64,000 nucleotides of DNA from Lachnospiraceae bacterium (GTDB lineage: Bacteria > Bacillota > Clostridia > Lachnospirales > Lachnospiraceae), in the NCBI GenBank assembly GCA_017457865.1, contig JAFTGN010000004.1, positions 1-64,000 on the forward strand, in the 5' to 3' direction. Made by a program: the position numbers and the translations under genes. A model generated the notes under the pieces. It searched no databases. It saw only the letters and a list, made by a program, of their open reading frames with translations, and was not told the origin of the DNA. This document shows, one piece after another, positions 27,483 to 36,208 of the stretch; the first letter of the stretch is position 1; each line of letters starts with the position of its first letter.

Positions 27483-27812
27483 TTATAAAGATAATGTGGA
27501 ACCGCCCCAGATGTACAGGGCAACCATCCCAATGAGAACCGCCAGATTGCACAGCAGTCCTGCTTTCAACCCGTTACGGTAAATCCGTCCTTTTAATTTC
27601 AGGCCTGAATAGGCAATATATGCGCCGACAAATGCCAATACTACAATCCCTACACAGGCAACGCCTACCATCACACCTGCCTGCCCCATGGCAAACAGGG
27701 AACGCAGCAGGCAGTAGAAAAACACAACCAGTTCCGATCCCAGACAGATCCATGTGCCATAGCTCTGCCAGATATGTCGTCTGGATGCAAAATCAATCTC
27801 CCATTTCGCCAT
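27483..27812 (-). CDS. small membrane protein of unknown function (109 aa)
   Basis: The 109-residue protein has a short charged N-terminus (MAKWEIDFASRRHIWQ) and three predicted membrane helices (about 20-42, 47-68, 86-104). No family motif is recognised. Its start overlaps the end of the VanZ-like gene by 20 bases, so the two are probably translated together and may act together in the membrane. Confidence 0.7.
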   Translation of the reverse strand: MAKWEIDFASRRHIWQSYGTWICLGSELVVFFYCLLRSLFAMGQAGVMVGVACVGIVVLAFVGAYIAYSGLKLKGRIYRNGLKAGLLCNLAVLIGMVALYIWGGSTLSL

Positions 27813-28290
27813 GTATCTTCCCTTTCATCCCCAGATAATTGTAACACACCATCCCCACTGCTCCTAAAAATCCGCCCAGTGTATTCAGCAAAATATCGTC
27901 CACATCAAAACATCCTACCCGAAATACCAGCTGTGTGGTCTCAATCAACAGACTAAACAGACAGGTCACTGCTGTAATGGCTGCCACATACCGGAGTCTG
28001 GGAAACTCCAGATACAGAAACATCCCAAAAGGTATGAAACAGCATACATTCCCAACCAGATTGACCATGATCGGCCACAGACCCAGCTGCTCTCTGTACC
28101 GCACAAAACGACGGATTTCCCGAAGCAGCACCAGGTTGTAGGAATACCCTCTGTGCACATCAGTTCTGCCCAGTGCCTTTTCAAAAAAAAGCAGATAACA
28201 CAATCCTGCAAGGTAGGCAGCAAACAGCACCCCCAGCACACGTCTGCTCCGACAGGATGGGGTATGCTTTTGACACGCTCTGTCTTTCAT
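27793..28290 (-). CDS. VanZ-like family membrane protein
   Basis: The 165-residue protein has four predicted helices and the VanZ-domain pattern: YLLFFEKALGR, NLVLLREIRRF, NLVGNVCCFIPFGMFL, LLIETTQLVF and FDVDDILLNTLGGFLG. VanZ itself gives low teicoplanin resistance, but most chromosomal relatives have unknown roles at the membrane. It sits in a directon with pyrE upstream and purine genes downstream; no glycopeptide-resistance genes are near, so antibiotic resistance should not be assumed. Confidence 0.85.
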   Translation of the reverse strand: MKDRACQKHTPSCRSRRVLGVLFAAYLAGLCYLLFFEKALGRTDVHRGYSYNLVLLREIRRFVRYREQLGLWPIMVNLVGNVCCFIPFGMFLYLEFPRLRYVAAITAVTCLFSLLIETTQLVFRVGCFDVDDILLNTLGGFLGAVGMVCYNYLGMKGKIHGEMGD

Positions 28291-28322
28291 ATACCTTGTT
28301 CCTTCTGCCGATCCGGCTCTCT

Positions 28323-28475
28323 TTAAAATGTCACATGCTTTCTTTTATTCAGAAGCTGTGCGCCTGTGACGATAGATACAATACCAGCCGTCAAGCCGGT
28401 CACCAGCACAATCACCCCCACTGCGATTCCGGCTGCACCGCCGATTCCAAGTGCCCGATAGATCTTCTCGTTCAT
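28323..28475 (-). CDS. small single-helix membrane protein (50 aa)
   Basis: The 50-residue product begins MNEKIYRALGIGGAAGIAVGVIVLVTG and consists of one or two glycine-rich membrane helices and a basic tail (NKRKHVTF). AGGAGG is spaced 5 bases before the ATG at 28475; a longer frame starting at 28508 has no such site. It lies between pyrE and the VanZ-like gene. Function unknown. Confidence 0.6.
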   Translation of the reverse strand: MNEKIYRALGIGGAAGIAVGVIVLVTGLTAGIVSIVTGAQLLNKRKHVTF

Positions 28476-28535
28476 ATATGCCTCCTGTTCTGAAGCCGTC
28501 TGCTTCATTTTCTATGATGTGTATGTTTTCAATTT

Positions 28536-29216
28536 TTATTCTCTGGCACCGTACTGCTCATAATACGCATCAATGGCAGCCTTGATGGTATCGTCAATGA
28601 TCACTCTGCCCTTGTACTCTTTGTTATACAGATGCTCAATGACCTCTGCCATGGTGACGATGGCTGTGGTCTGGATGCCGTACGTCTCTGCCACTTCCTT
28701 CAATGCACTCTTCTCAGAGTTCTGTCCACGCTCCATACGGTCTACAGACACGCACAATCCCAGTACATTCACATCTCCCTGTGCCTTGATGATAGGGAAT
28801 GTCTCCTGAATAGACTTCCCGGAAGTGGTCACATCCTCGATCATCACCACTTTGTCTCCATCCTTGAGAGGACTGCCAAGCAGAATGCCCACATCCCCAT
28901 GATCCTTCACTTCCTTACGGTTAGAGCAATAGCGCACATCTGCATCATAAAACTCACTGATGGACATAGCAGTGGCCACAGACAGTGGAATACCCTTGTA
29001 AGCCGGTCCAAACAGCACATCAAAGTCTGTGCCAAACTGATCATGGATGGCTCTTGCATAGTACTCTCCTAACTTCCGCAGCTGGCTGCCGGTACGATAA
29101 AATCCGGTATTTACAAAGAACGGTGTCTTCCGTCCACTCTTGGTCACAAAATCTCCAAAGCGAAGTACCTCGCTGTCAATCATAAACTCAATAAATTCCT
29201 GCTTATACTGCTCCAT
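28536..29216 (-). CDS. pyrE: orotate phosphoribosyltransferase
   Basis: The 226-residue enzyme joins orotate to PRPP to give OMP. It has SGRKTPFFVNTGFY, LFGPAYKGIPLS, and the PRPP-binding VVMIEDVTTSGKSIQETF. It is of the longer, family-2 type common in Clostridia. Its usual operon partners pyrF, pyrK and pyrD lie 8 kb upstream in the same orientation, separated by an accessory block, so it must now use its own promoter. Confidence 0.97.
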   Translation of the reverse strand: MEQYKQEFIEFMIDSEVLRFGDFVTKSGRKTPFFVNTGFYRTGSQLRKLGEYYARAIHDQFGTDFDVLFGPAYKGIPLSVATAMSISEFYDADVRYCSNRKEVKDHGDVGILLGSPLKDGDKVVMIEDVTTSGKSIQETFPIIKAQGDVNVLGLCVSVDRMERGQNSEKSALKEVAETYGIQTTAIVTMAEVIEHLYNKEYKGRVIIDDTIKAAIDAYYEQYGARE

Positions 29217-29313
29217 TTTCCAAAACCTCCTGATGGGAAACTCTCAAATATCGATTCCATTCTAACATAGAACCCTTCGGTTATCAATCCATTTCCAAAA
29301 ATGAATGAAACAC

Positions 29314-29362
29314 AAAAAAGGCTGAGACACCAGTTTTGGGTTCAACCAGTGTCACAACCTCT
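29314..29362 (-). terminator. intrinsic terminator, sibling of the one at 30053
   Basis: On the minus strand GAGGTTGTGACAC...GTGTCTCAGCC forms an imperfect stem followed by TTTTTTG. The same sequence theme, including GGTTGAAC in the loop, recurs at 30053-30106. Confidence 0.75.
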
Positions 29363-29367
29363 TGTTT

Positions 29368-29838
29368 TTAAAATCCCCCATTTCGATATGCTCTTGCAAT
29401 CACATAGGACGGTTCATAATAGGCACTGCAATTGTAATTATCGATCGTGTCACAAATCGTATTGTTATATACTCTCAACATGCCTTCCACTTCTGTTTCA
29501 TTTTGTCCTAGCGTATCAGAAATCAGTCTTTGATACACCTTTCCCATTTGTGTCGGACTTGGTATTTTTTCAACCAAATCCTTGTCAACAACCGTAATGT
29601 CAAAGTTCCCTTGGATGAGTGCATATTCTCGAATCCAATCATCCTCTACTGTCAAAGGATTTTCAGAATGAAGCACATTGGCCACACTAATTAAGTGTTC
29701 CAATTCTTCTTTCCCGATGTTGTTTACCACATAACGATTTCTTTGGTGTAATCTTCTGGCCACACGTTCAATCATGTAACAGATAAAATACAAGTCATTT
29801 TTCTGAATTGTTTCATCAGGAAAATACTTATTGATCAA
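29368..29838 (-). CDS. conserved Clostridia protein of unknown function (156 aa)
   Basis: The protein (about 156 residues) starts LINKYFPDETIQKNDLYFICYMIERVARRLHQRN and ends CSAYYEPSYVIARAYRNGGF. It is soluble, rather acidic and mostly helical. Close relatives are familiar in Lachnospiraceae, often near DUF3990/DUF3791 genes, but no function is known. AAGGAG is 8 bases before the TTG at 29838, which is preferred over the GTG at 29847 that overlaps the ribosome binding site. It lies alone between two closely related terminators at the edge of the accessory block. Confidence 0.7.
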   Translation of the reverse strand: MINKYFPDETIQKNDLYFICYMIERVARRLHQRNRYVVNNIGKEELEHLISVANVLHSENPLTVEDDWIREYALIQGNFDITVVDKDLVEKIPSPTQMGKVYQRLISDTLGQNETEVEGMLRVYNNTICDTIDNYNCSAYYEPSYVIARAYRNGGF

Positions 29839-30052
29839 TGTGATCACTCCTTTCCCAGTCTTTTCCTATTCTCTCTTTTCTCTATCGACCATTTATTTGT
29901 GCAAACTTTATTTTATAACACTCTTTGTACAAATTCAATCGTTCTTCGCAATTCCTTCTGGGGTCTACAGACCATCATATGACAAATTTTGATTTCTCTA
30001 TAGAATGGATCCTGACAAGTACAAACTGTTTTTGTTGATCCAGGAATCATAC

Positions 30053-30106
30053 AAAAAAGAGGCTATGACACCTTTTTCCTGTTCAACCAGTATCACAACC
30101 TCTCTT
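30053..30106 (-). terminator. intrinsic terminator of the 359-residue gene
   Basis: On the minus strand AGAGGTTGTGAT...GTGTCATAGCCTCT forms a long stem followed by TTTTTTG. The 29848-30135 gap otherwise holds only AT-rich sequence with weak promoter-like elements. Confidence 0.85.
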
Positions 30107-30135
30107 TCAATCATATTGTATTGTAGCAAAAAATA

Positions 30136-31215
30136 CTACCTGTAAAAATAAAAATCCGTTATGCCATAATTATAGTTATTCCCGTTATTCTTTACATCAG
30201 GCTCGTATTTTATATACATCCCAGATGCATAATCAAGTTGTATTTCATATGTAACAGGAGCCATTGTTCCAGACAAAGGAATTGTTTTAACAACATGATC
30301 AAATCCACTCTCATCATTACTACGAGTATATATAGTCATAGTACCATTACGCATGCTTTCGTTATCTATATGTCCGACAGTAAATTTACATTTAGAATAT
30401 TGTTTCTTGAGACTTATCTGTAGATATGTGTCATAATAACCAATTTTCATACTATCGCTATACTTTTCCGCATCCATGTAAATAGTAGTATTGTAATCTA
30501 TGTTCGAATCATTACTTTTCATATAATCTTTAGAAAACCGTACCTTCTCCGGCTTTTCATTGCCATATACGATGTGATTTCCGTCTGGATCGTAGCGCAA
30601 ATCCTGATCCAGGAAATAGGTTTCTAACATGGACTCTGCATAATAAGAATTGCCATCAATCTGTGCCACCCCACCGGACAAGATGTCGGCAATGTTCTCC
30701 CCATCGATGATCAGACCTGTCTGCAACACTTCCGCAGAAGGACGCTGTTTCAAGTCTGCAATCTGCGCATCCTTTTCCGCAATCTGTTGCTTAAGGTCTG
30801 CCTTTTCTGCCTCGGCATTGTCTCTATATGACTCTAATTCACTCTTTTCATTCTGTAATGTAGTAACTTCTTCTGAAATAGATTGCAGGGAAGTGAGAAA
30901 ATCTGCCTCTTCTACATCCAGTCCCAGCTGATCGGAAAGCTGTTGCAATACTTCTTTGCTGTCAATCTCCTCTTTCTTCTGGTCTGCCATCGCTTTTGCA
31001 ATATACTCCATCTGCTCATTGGCATCTAGTTCCAGCACAGAATCGTCAACCAAACCGGCTTGTACAAAATGGGTATTCAAAAGCGTGCCCAGACTATTCA
31101 AAGAAATATAATCTGTCACCATCAAATTATTGGTCGCAACTGCACCTACAACAGCACCTGCAACGGCACTGATCACAGCAACAATAATGTCTTTTACAAT
31201 GGAATTTTTCTGCAT
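30136..31215 (-). CDS. membrane-anchored coiled-coil protein with NPCBM-like C-terminal domain
   Basis: The 359-residue protein has an N-terminal glycine/alanine-rich membrane helix (about 9-30) after a short basic start, then a coiled coil (about 110-165, with TLQNEKSELESYRDNAEAEKADLKQQ heptads), then a beta-rich domain. The C-terminal part (YMDAEKYSDSMKIGY...YLQISLKKQYSKCKFTVGHID...YEIQLDYASGMYIKYEP) resembles NPCBM carbohydrate-binding modules. It is likely an outward-facing membrane protein that senses or binds glycans. It is flanked by its own terminator and lies in the accessory block. Confidence 0.65.
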   Translation of the reverse strand: MQKNSIVKDIIVAVISAVAGAVVGAVATNNLMVTDYISLNSLGTLLNTHFVQAGLVDDSVLELDANEQMEYIAKAMADQKKEEIDSKEVLQQLSDQLGLDVEEADFLTSLQSISEEVTTLQNEKSELESYRDNAEAEKADLKQQIAEKDAQIADLKQRPSAEVLQTGLIIDGENIADILSGGVAQIDGNSYYAESMLETYFLDQDLRYDPDGNHIVYGNEKPEKVRFSKDYMKSNDSNIDYNTTIYMDAEKYSDSMKIGYYDTYLQISLKKQYSKCKFTVGHIDNESMRNGTMTIYTRSNDESGFDHVVKTIPLSGTMAPVTYEIQLDYASGMYIKYEPDVKNNGNNYNYGITDFYFYR

Positions 31216-31360
31216 ATTTTCTCCTTTTCTCAGATATTTTTCTTTTATTTAGAGAATATCATATTTGAAAAGGAAATCCTACCACAATTTTTGCCAAATT
31301 TTATACTTTATTTTCTATCATTTCATTCCTGGATGTAAAACCACTTACATCCCCATCTTA

Positions 31361-31759
31361 TTACTTTGTTCTTACAGTTTTATGCTTTCGTAATTGAATT
31401 ACAATTCCTGTAATCGTAGAAACAAGTATTGTAAATAACCACAATACCACACCGTAATGCAATTGTAACCGGTATATCATCTCTGCACTCATATCTGCTG
31501 TAATTTTCTGCATACTATAACTTTGCATCCAATCCCCAATGATTTGACCGATTCCGATCCCCACTAAATTTCCAAGTGTAATCGCAAAAGAGACACGCAA
31601 CCAATCAAAGAAAATGAGTATGAGAGCAACCAGCCATGTGCATAAATAAACATGCCGAGCTGTCCATTCCAACACATAAGCGTCTCTCAACCATATTTTT
31701 GATATTGCATACAAACCAAAATAGATCAACAATGTTATAACAAAGTATATCTTTTTCAT
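31361..31759 (-). CDS. small membrane protein of unknown function (132 aa)
   Basis: The 132-residue protein has four predicted helices (about 4-20, 33-52, 57-74, 100-120) and a basic tail (RKHKTVRTK), predicting an inside C-terminus. No family is recognised. GAAAGGA precedes the ATG. It lies between the ABC operon and the coiled-coil protein and may be transcribed from the 31760-31996 gap, which otherwise shows no gene. Confidence 0.65.
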   Translation of the reverse strand: MKKIYFVITLLIYFGLYAISKIWLRDAYVLEWTARHVYLCTWLVALILIFFDWLRVSFAITLGNLVGIGIGQIIGDWMQSYSMQKITADMSAEMIYRLQLHYGVVLWLFTILVSTITGIVIQLRKHKTVRTK

Positions 31760-31996
31760 GATATCCTTTCTAATATTTTATATCCAATATTCCGTAGCCG
31801 AAATCCATAAAGAACCAGAATATGGTTTATAAAATCTATTTATATTTCTGTTCCAACCATCCATAATACAAATGTAATGATCGCCCGAACTACATTCCCT
31901 ATATCCCACTGAAAGAGAAAATCAAACAATCTTTTTACTTCATCCAGTTAGGGGTGTTTTTATTATTTTCATGAAAATCTGACTTCTCAAACAAAC

Positions 31997-33055
31997 CTAT
32001 CTTCTTTTTCCAATCCAATATAAAATTCCTGCTACCAATCCCCAAAGCAAACTAATTCCTGCCATGATTCCCACTTCCCGCCATGCATCCACGCCATATA
32101 AAGCAGCTGTCTGCAAAACGCTTGTGCCTGTCATGATACTATAGAGACTGCATGAAAACAACCATGGCACACTCTCCCGCAATAAATATGGGAGAAAGAG
32201 AATTACCAGTAAAAGTCCCACTGCCGGAAGTTCCTTTGGCATACACATCGCTATATACAATCCCACTAATCCAGTCAGAATACATCCTGCCACCTGCAAT
32301 GCAATCACCAAAATCACACCACTGCCCAATCCAAGCGACATATTCACATCTGCAAAAACAGACAAACTTTGCAATGCCGCATTTCCATTCTTCATAGAAA
32401 AGCAAAGCCAAAATACCAAAAAGCGAATCCCCTCTGTCAGAAATGCTATGATTCCAATGGAGCATGCCACTGCCGCTCCTTTCTGTGCCATCACACCACC
32501 ATATCCCCTACAGGAAGCTTTCAAAAGCGACAGCATTCTGGTAGATGTTTCCAAAAAAAAGCACCGTATCACAATTCCCAGTGTCAGGAATAGCAGCAGC
32601 AGACTTACTGTATCCGTCTGAAAAAAATAATTCCAGTATCTTCCATACAGTAATTGTAAATTCTCTATTCCTTTTTCCTGTTCTGTTAAAAGATAGAAAT
32701 ATTCCTCCTGCATTCTGAAAAATACTGCTTCATGGAGAGAAGCATCATCCAGCTTTTTCAAATACGCATCATATTGTAAACCATCAAGCTCCCCATTCTG
32801 ATATGCCTGAAGCATTTCTTCTTTCTGAGATAGGATTTGGCTGATAGATGCCCCCTCCTCCATAATTCGGTTTGTTTTATAGGGACTGACCCTGCCTTCC
32901 CAACGATTGATATAAGTTCGATATAATGCATCATCTTCTGCAAAATAATCCCACCTACCCGTATTAACAGACAAAAACACCGTCACCAACAACACACCTG
33001 CAGCCAACAAAACCATAGGTATGTTCCATATCTTCTTTAATTCCTGTGTCATCAT
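31997..33055 (-). CDS. ABC-2 type transporter permease (second permease)
   Basis: The 352-residue protein has one N-terminal helix, a large outside loop with acidic and aromatic residues, and five further helices, the ABC-2 layout. Its start ATGATGA overlaps the TGA of the upstream permease gene, so it is coupled. The open frame extends to 33169 but has no ribosome binding site there. It is the last gene of a five-gene operon with two lipoproteins, an ATPase and another permease. The cargo is unknown. Confidence 0.8.
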   Translation of the reverse strand: MMTQELKKIWNIPMVLLAAGVLLVTVFLSVNTGRWDYFAEDDALYRTYINRWEGRVSPYKTNRIMEEGASISQILSQKEEMLQAYQNGELDGLQYDAYLKKLDDASLHEAVFFRMQEEYFYLLTEQEKGIENLQLLYGRYWNYFFQTDTVSLLLLFLTLGIVIRCFFLETSTRMLSLLKASCRGYGGVMAQKGAAVACSIGIIAFLTEGIRFLVFWLCFSMKNGNAALQSLSVFADVNMSLGLGSGVILVIALQVAGCILTGLVGLYIAMCMPKELPAVGLLLVILFLPYLLRESVPWLFSCSLYSIMTGTSVLQTAALYGVDAWREVGIMAGISLLWGLVAGILYWIGKRR

Positions 33056-34200
33056 CCGGCCTCCGTGTAATATTTGTATGCAACCACTGTCCCAACAACC
33101 ACAATAATGCCTGTTACAAACAAGCAACAATGCAGAGTTGAGACAGGATACCCAGCCACATTCAAGCACTGCAATTTGATCAGGTACCCTTCTGGATCAG
33201 ACAACACCGGAAAACAAAACGCCCGCAACTTTTCTATCCATAAAACCACCTGTCTGTTTTCCAGATTGATTCCCATCAACCCACTGTGATAAATAGGGAA
33301 TGCCCACCACAAAAAACCAATCAAATACCAGCTGCCTCCTGATAAAATACCTGACAAGTTTTTCGAAAAGAAAGAAGACAATGCCACCATCATGATTCCA
33401 TATACCAATGCAAGCACACACTGCAACATCCACTGAATGCCCACTGCCTGCCAAATCTTCAGTGAATAGGGACATCTTGCAAAATAAGAAATACTTTGTA
33501 CAGATACTTCTAAATGTGTAAGAGGAAGGCACATCCGCTTCACGAACCAGTTGACACAAACAGAACAGAACATCACACTGACAGAAATCAACATTGCCGC
33601 ACTATACTTTGCCCAAAATAACCCTTTTCTGCCTGTTGCTGAAGCTGCAAGTACCTGATCACAGCCACTTTCCCTTTCGCTTGGAAAAATTGTACACACC
33701 AGAATTGTGATGAGTAATAATGCTGCCATTGTAAATTGATTGTCCGTAAAATATGTCTTCCAGTCCTCTGAAGACACTAGCTGCACCCGAATCTCTGGCT
33801 GATACGCTTCTGCAATCTTCTGATTCAAACGTGCTTCATACTCCATTTCATGCTGCTGATACCATACCACATTCTCCAACGCTGTTTTGGCGATTCCACT
33901 GCGCATAGAAGAAAAAGACACCAAAGATCGAATATTGGTCAACATGTCACTTTTCCAAAAGTAAGAAAAACTCACTGTTTCTTCTCCTTGTTGGATTGCC
34001 TGAATCGCCTCATAATGTTCCTTTGTCACTGTACCGCCATATTGTTCATATAATTCCTTTCCTGCCCTTGCATAATCAGGGCTGAACCGATACACTTGAA
34101 TATCCGACCAGACAATCACTATTAAAAGAAACACAAATAACAGAGGAACCCATGGATGAAACAATATCTTTTTCAATTCGTATCCGATCAATTTTCTCAT
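33052..34200 (-). CDS. ABC-2 type transporter permease (first permease)
   Basis: The 382-residue protein starts MRKLIGYELKKILFHPWVPLLFVF, the classic ABC-2 permease opening, followed by a large extracellular loop (about 40-170) and five more helices. It begins inside the ATGA overlap with the ATPase gene stop. It and the next permease are similar in plan but not near-identical, so the exporter core is probably a heterodimer. Confidence 0.82.
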   Translation of the reverse strand: MRKLIGYELKKILFHPWVPLLFVFLLIVIVWSDIQVYRFSPDYARAGKELYEQYGGTVTKEHYEAIQAIQQGEETVSFSYFWKSDMLTNIRSLVSFSSMRSGIAKTALENVVWYQQHEMEYEARLNQKIAEAYQPEIRVQLVSSEDWKTYFTDNQFTMAALLLITILVCTIFPSERESGCDQVLAASATGRKGLFWAKYSAAMLISVSVMFCSVCVNWFVKRMCLPLTHLEVSVQSISYFARCPYSLKIWQAVGIQWMLQCVLALVYGIMMVALSSFFSKNLSGILSGGSWYLIGFLWWAFPIYHSGLMGINLENRQVVLWIEKLRAFCFPVLSDPEGYLIKLQCLNVAGYPVSTLHCCLFVTGIIVVVGTVVAYKYYTEAG

Positions 34201-35090
34201 AGTTCCTCCGATGTACCATTCTGTTGTTGTATTCCAAAAAAGTACAGATATAAATCCTCTAAATTAGGTGATTCTAACAACATTGCCCCTTTCGGTGGCT
34301 CATCTGTCACAATCCGTACTACTGAATCCTCTCCTTTTGCATCAATCTGTGTGACCCGATATTGCTCGCAGAATGTCAGCAACTCCGATTCCGGTATATG
34401 TACGCTATAAATACGTCCATTTACAATTTCAAGGCACTCCGGTATGGTTCCGCGGCAAATCACACTTCCCTTCTGCATGATCAGCAACTCATCTGCCAGA
34501 TTCTGTACATCGGATACAATATGTGTCGCCAGGATCACAATTTTATTGACTGCAATCCGTGTCACCAGATTACGAAAGCGGATCCGTTCCATCGGATCCA
34601 AACCTGCTGTCGGTTCATCAAAAATCACAATATCAGGATCATGCAACAATGCCTGCGCAATCCCAAGGCGCTGTTTCATGCCACCCGAAAAGCCGCCAAT
34701 CTTCTGATTGGCATGGGTGGATAGATTAACCATCTCCAGCAGTTCAGAAATGCGTTGTTCTATCACCGCCGTTCCTTCCATTTCCTGAATCTGTGCCATG
34801 TAACGCAGAAACTGCACCGCAGTAAAATTGGGATAAAATCCAACTGCCTGCGGCAAATATCCCAATCTTGCCCGATACCGTTTTCCAAGTTTCCCTGCTT
34901 CCTGTCCGTCCAATAATACCTTTCCCTCTGTCTGCTTTAAAATTCCCGCAATGATATTCATCATAGTGGATTTGCCTGCACCATTGGGACCGATCAATCC
35001 ATAAATACCAGGATGAAATATCAAAGACACATTCTGTAACGCTCGATGTTTTCCATATCGTTTTCCGATTCCATCTAATTTTAGTTCCAT
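34197..35090 (-). CDS. ABC transporter ATP-binding protein
   Basis: The 297-residue ATPase has GPNGAGKSTMMNIIAG (Walker A), YLPQAVGFYPNFT (Q-loop), FSGGMKQRLGIAQAL (signature), DIVIFDEPTAGLDPMER (Walker B) and an H-loop ATHIVSD. It is of the drug/lantibiotic-type export group. GGAGG precedes the ATG at 35090; a frame reaching 35162 would overlap the lipoprotein gene. It energises the two permeases encoded just downstream. Confidence 0.93.
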   Translation of the reverse strand: MELKLDGIGKRYGKHRALQNVSLIFHPGIYGLIGPNGAGKSTMMNIIAGILKQTEGKVLLDGQEAGKLGKRYRARLGYLPQAVGFYPNFTAVQFLRYMAQIQEMEGTAVIEQRISELLEMVNLSTHANQKIGGFSGGMKQRLGIAQALLHDPDIVIFDEPTAGLDPMERIRFRNLVTRIAVNKIVILATHIVSDVQNLADELLIMQKGSVICRGTIPECLEIVNGRIYSVHIPESELLTFCEQYRVTQIDAKGEDSVVRIVTDEPPKGAMLLESPNLEDLYLYFFGIQQQNGTSEEL

Positions 35091-35121
35091 CGCATCCTCC
35101 ACTCTCACGGAAAAACATCCG

Positions 35122-36138
35122 TTAGCTTTGTGACTCAAATAAAAGAAACGGTTCACTACCATCCATATTCATACAAATATAACGATTCTCCTGAATGGCA
35201 ATCAACTTTTCTGCACCCGGCAGTACATAGAAACGAGGACTGATATTTTCCAACAGCACCTGTGCCTGATCCGTTGCGATATCATATACAGCCAACGCAT
35301 TGTCTCCATTCTGATAAAATACACGCCCCTGCCACACCTGACAGCTATATACATTTGTCAACAGTGTTTCTGCCTTCTGTCCGTCCGCTCCCAGTTGAAT
35401 CAACTCTATCCATCCCTGTTCCCCATTGTACCACTCTGCATATAGATTTCCCTGATCCAATTGTATATTGTTCAGTTTCAAAGGACTAATCCGCTTCTTT
35501 TCTCCAGTATCCAGATCAATCTGCAAGGCAATCCCATCCTGATTCACTGCATATAAATACTGATCATTCTGCCCGGAAAGTGCGTACATATACTCATCCA
35601 ACAATTCTGTCCTCTCACCTGTCTGTGGATAGATACTCCAAACTCCACTTTGGCTGCCATCTACACTCTGCCACGTACATCTGAGATGATCTCGATCATT
35701 TTGCAATATCATAATAGGCTGTTTTGCCTCATAAACCTTACTGGCAGTCAATGTAATCGGATTCAGGCAATAAATACTGTTCGGTTCGTAACATTCTGCC
35801 ATGCCTGCAAATGACACAAAAATCTGTCCTTGTACATTGACCACAGAATCTACCTTCCCTGAGTAGGCACAACCACCATCATGAAGACAGAGAGCATCTC
35901 TGCATGCAGGACGAACTGCAAATATCTCTTTGTCTATGACATATAATCTGCTATCCTCTGATACCAGATAATAAGAAGAATCGTCCTCTGCCAAACTCCC
36001 ACAATTTCCATAATATTGTTCCAATTCTGTAGATTTTCTTTCCTTCACTGCATGGATTGTCCCTGCTTGCTGGCATCCACCCAGAACGCACAAACAAACC
36101 CCCAAAAACAATGCCATACATCTTCCACCCTTTTGCAC
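35122..36138 (-). CDS. lipoprotein with beta-propeller-like repeats (338 aa)
   Basis: Start GTG at 36138 follows AAGGAG with 6-base spacing and gives a proper lipoprotein signal (MQKGGRCMALFLGVCLCVLGGC, lipobox LGGC). An upstream ATG at 36228 has no ribosome binding site and would bury the signal. The mature part has repeated Tyr-Val-Ile-Asp / YLYAVNQDG / RFYVL-type strands, reminiscent of DUF5050-like propeller proteins, and a four-Cys patch (CRDALCLHDGGC). It probably sits on the outer face of the membrane and binds the cargo or signal of the ABC transporter. Role inferred from position. Confidence 0.7.
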   Translation of the reverse strand: MQKGGRCMALFLGVCLCVLGGCQQAGTIHAVKERKSTELEQYYGNCGSLAEDDSSYYLVSEDSRLYVIDKEIFAVRPACRDALCLHDGGCAYSGKVDSVVNVQGQIFVSFAGMAECYEPNSIYCLNPITLTASKVYEAKQPIMILQNDRDHLRCTWQSVDGSQSGVWSIYPQTGERTELLDEYMYALSGQNDQYLYAVNQDGIALQIDLDTGEKKRISPLKLNNIQLDQGNLYAEWYNGEQGWIELIQLGADGQKAETLLTNVYSCQVWQGRVFYQNGDNALAVYDIATDQAQVLLENISPRFYVLPGAEKLIAIQENRYICMNMDGSEPFLLFESQS

Positions 36139-36208
36139 GTCCCTCTCCTTTCCCGTAAATAACGTTTTTAGGTAATTATCCAAAGCACCCCCCTTCTCTG
36201 TAGCTGTT

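Noticed and set aside
27793..28290. VanZ-like gene as glycopeptide resistance
   Set aside because: No vanHAX or vanRS genes are nearby; the family is mostly of unknown function.
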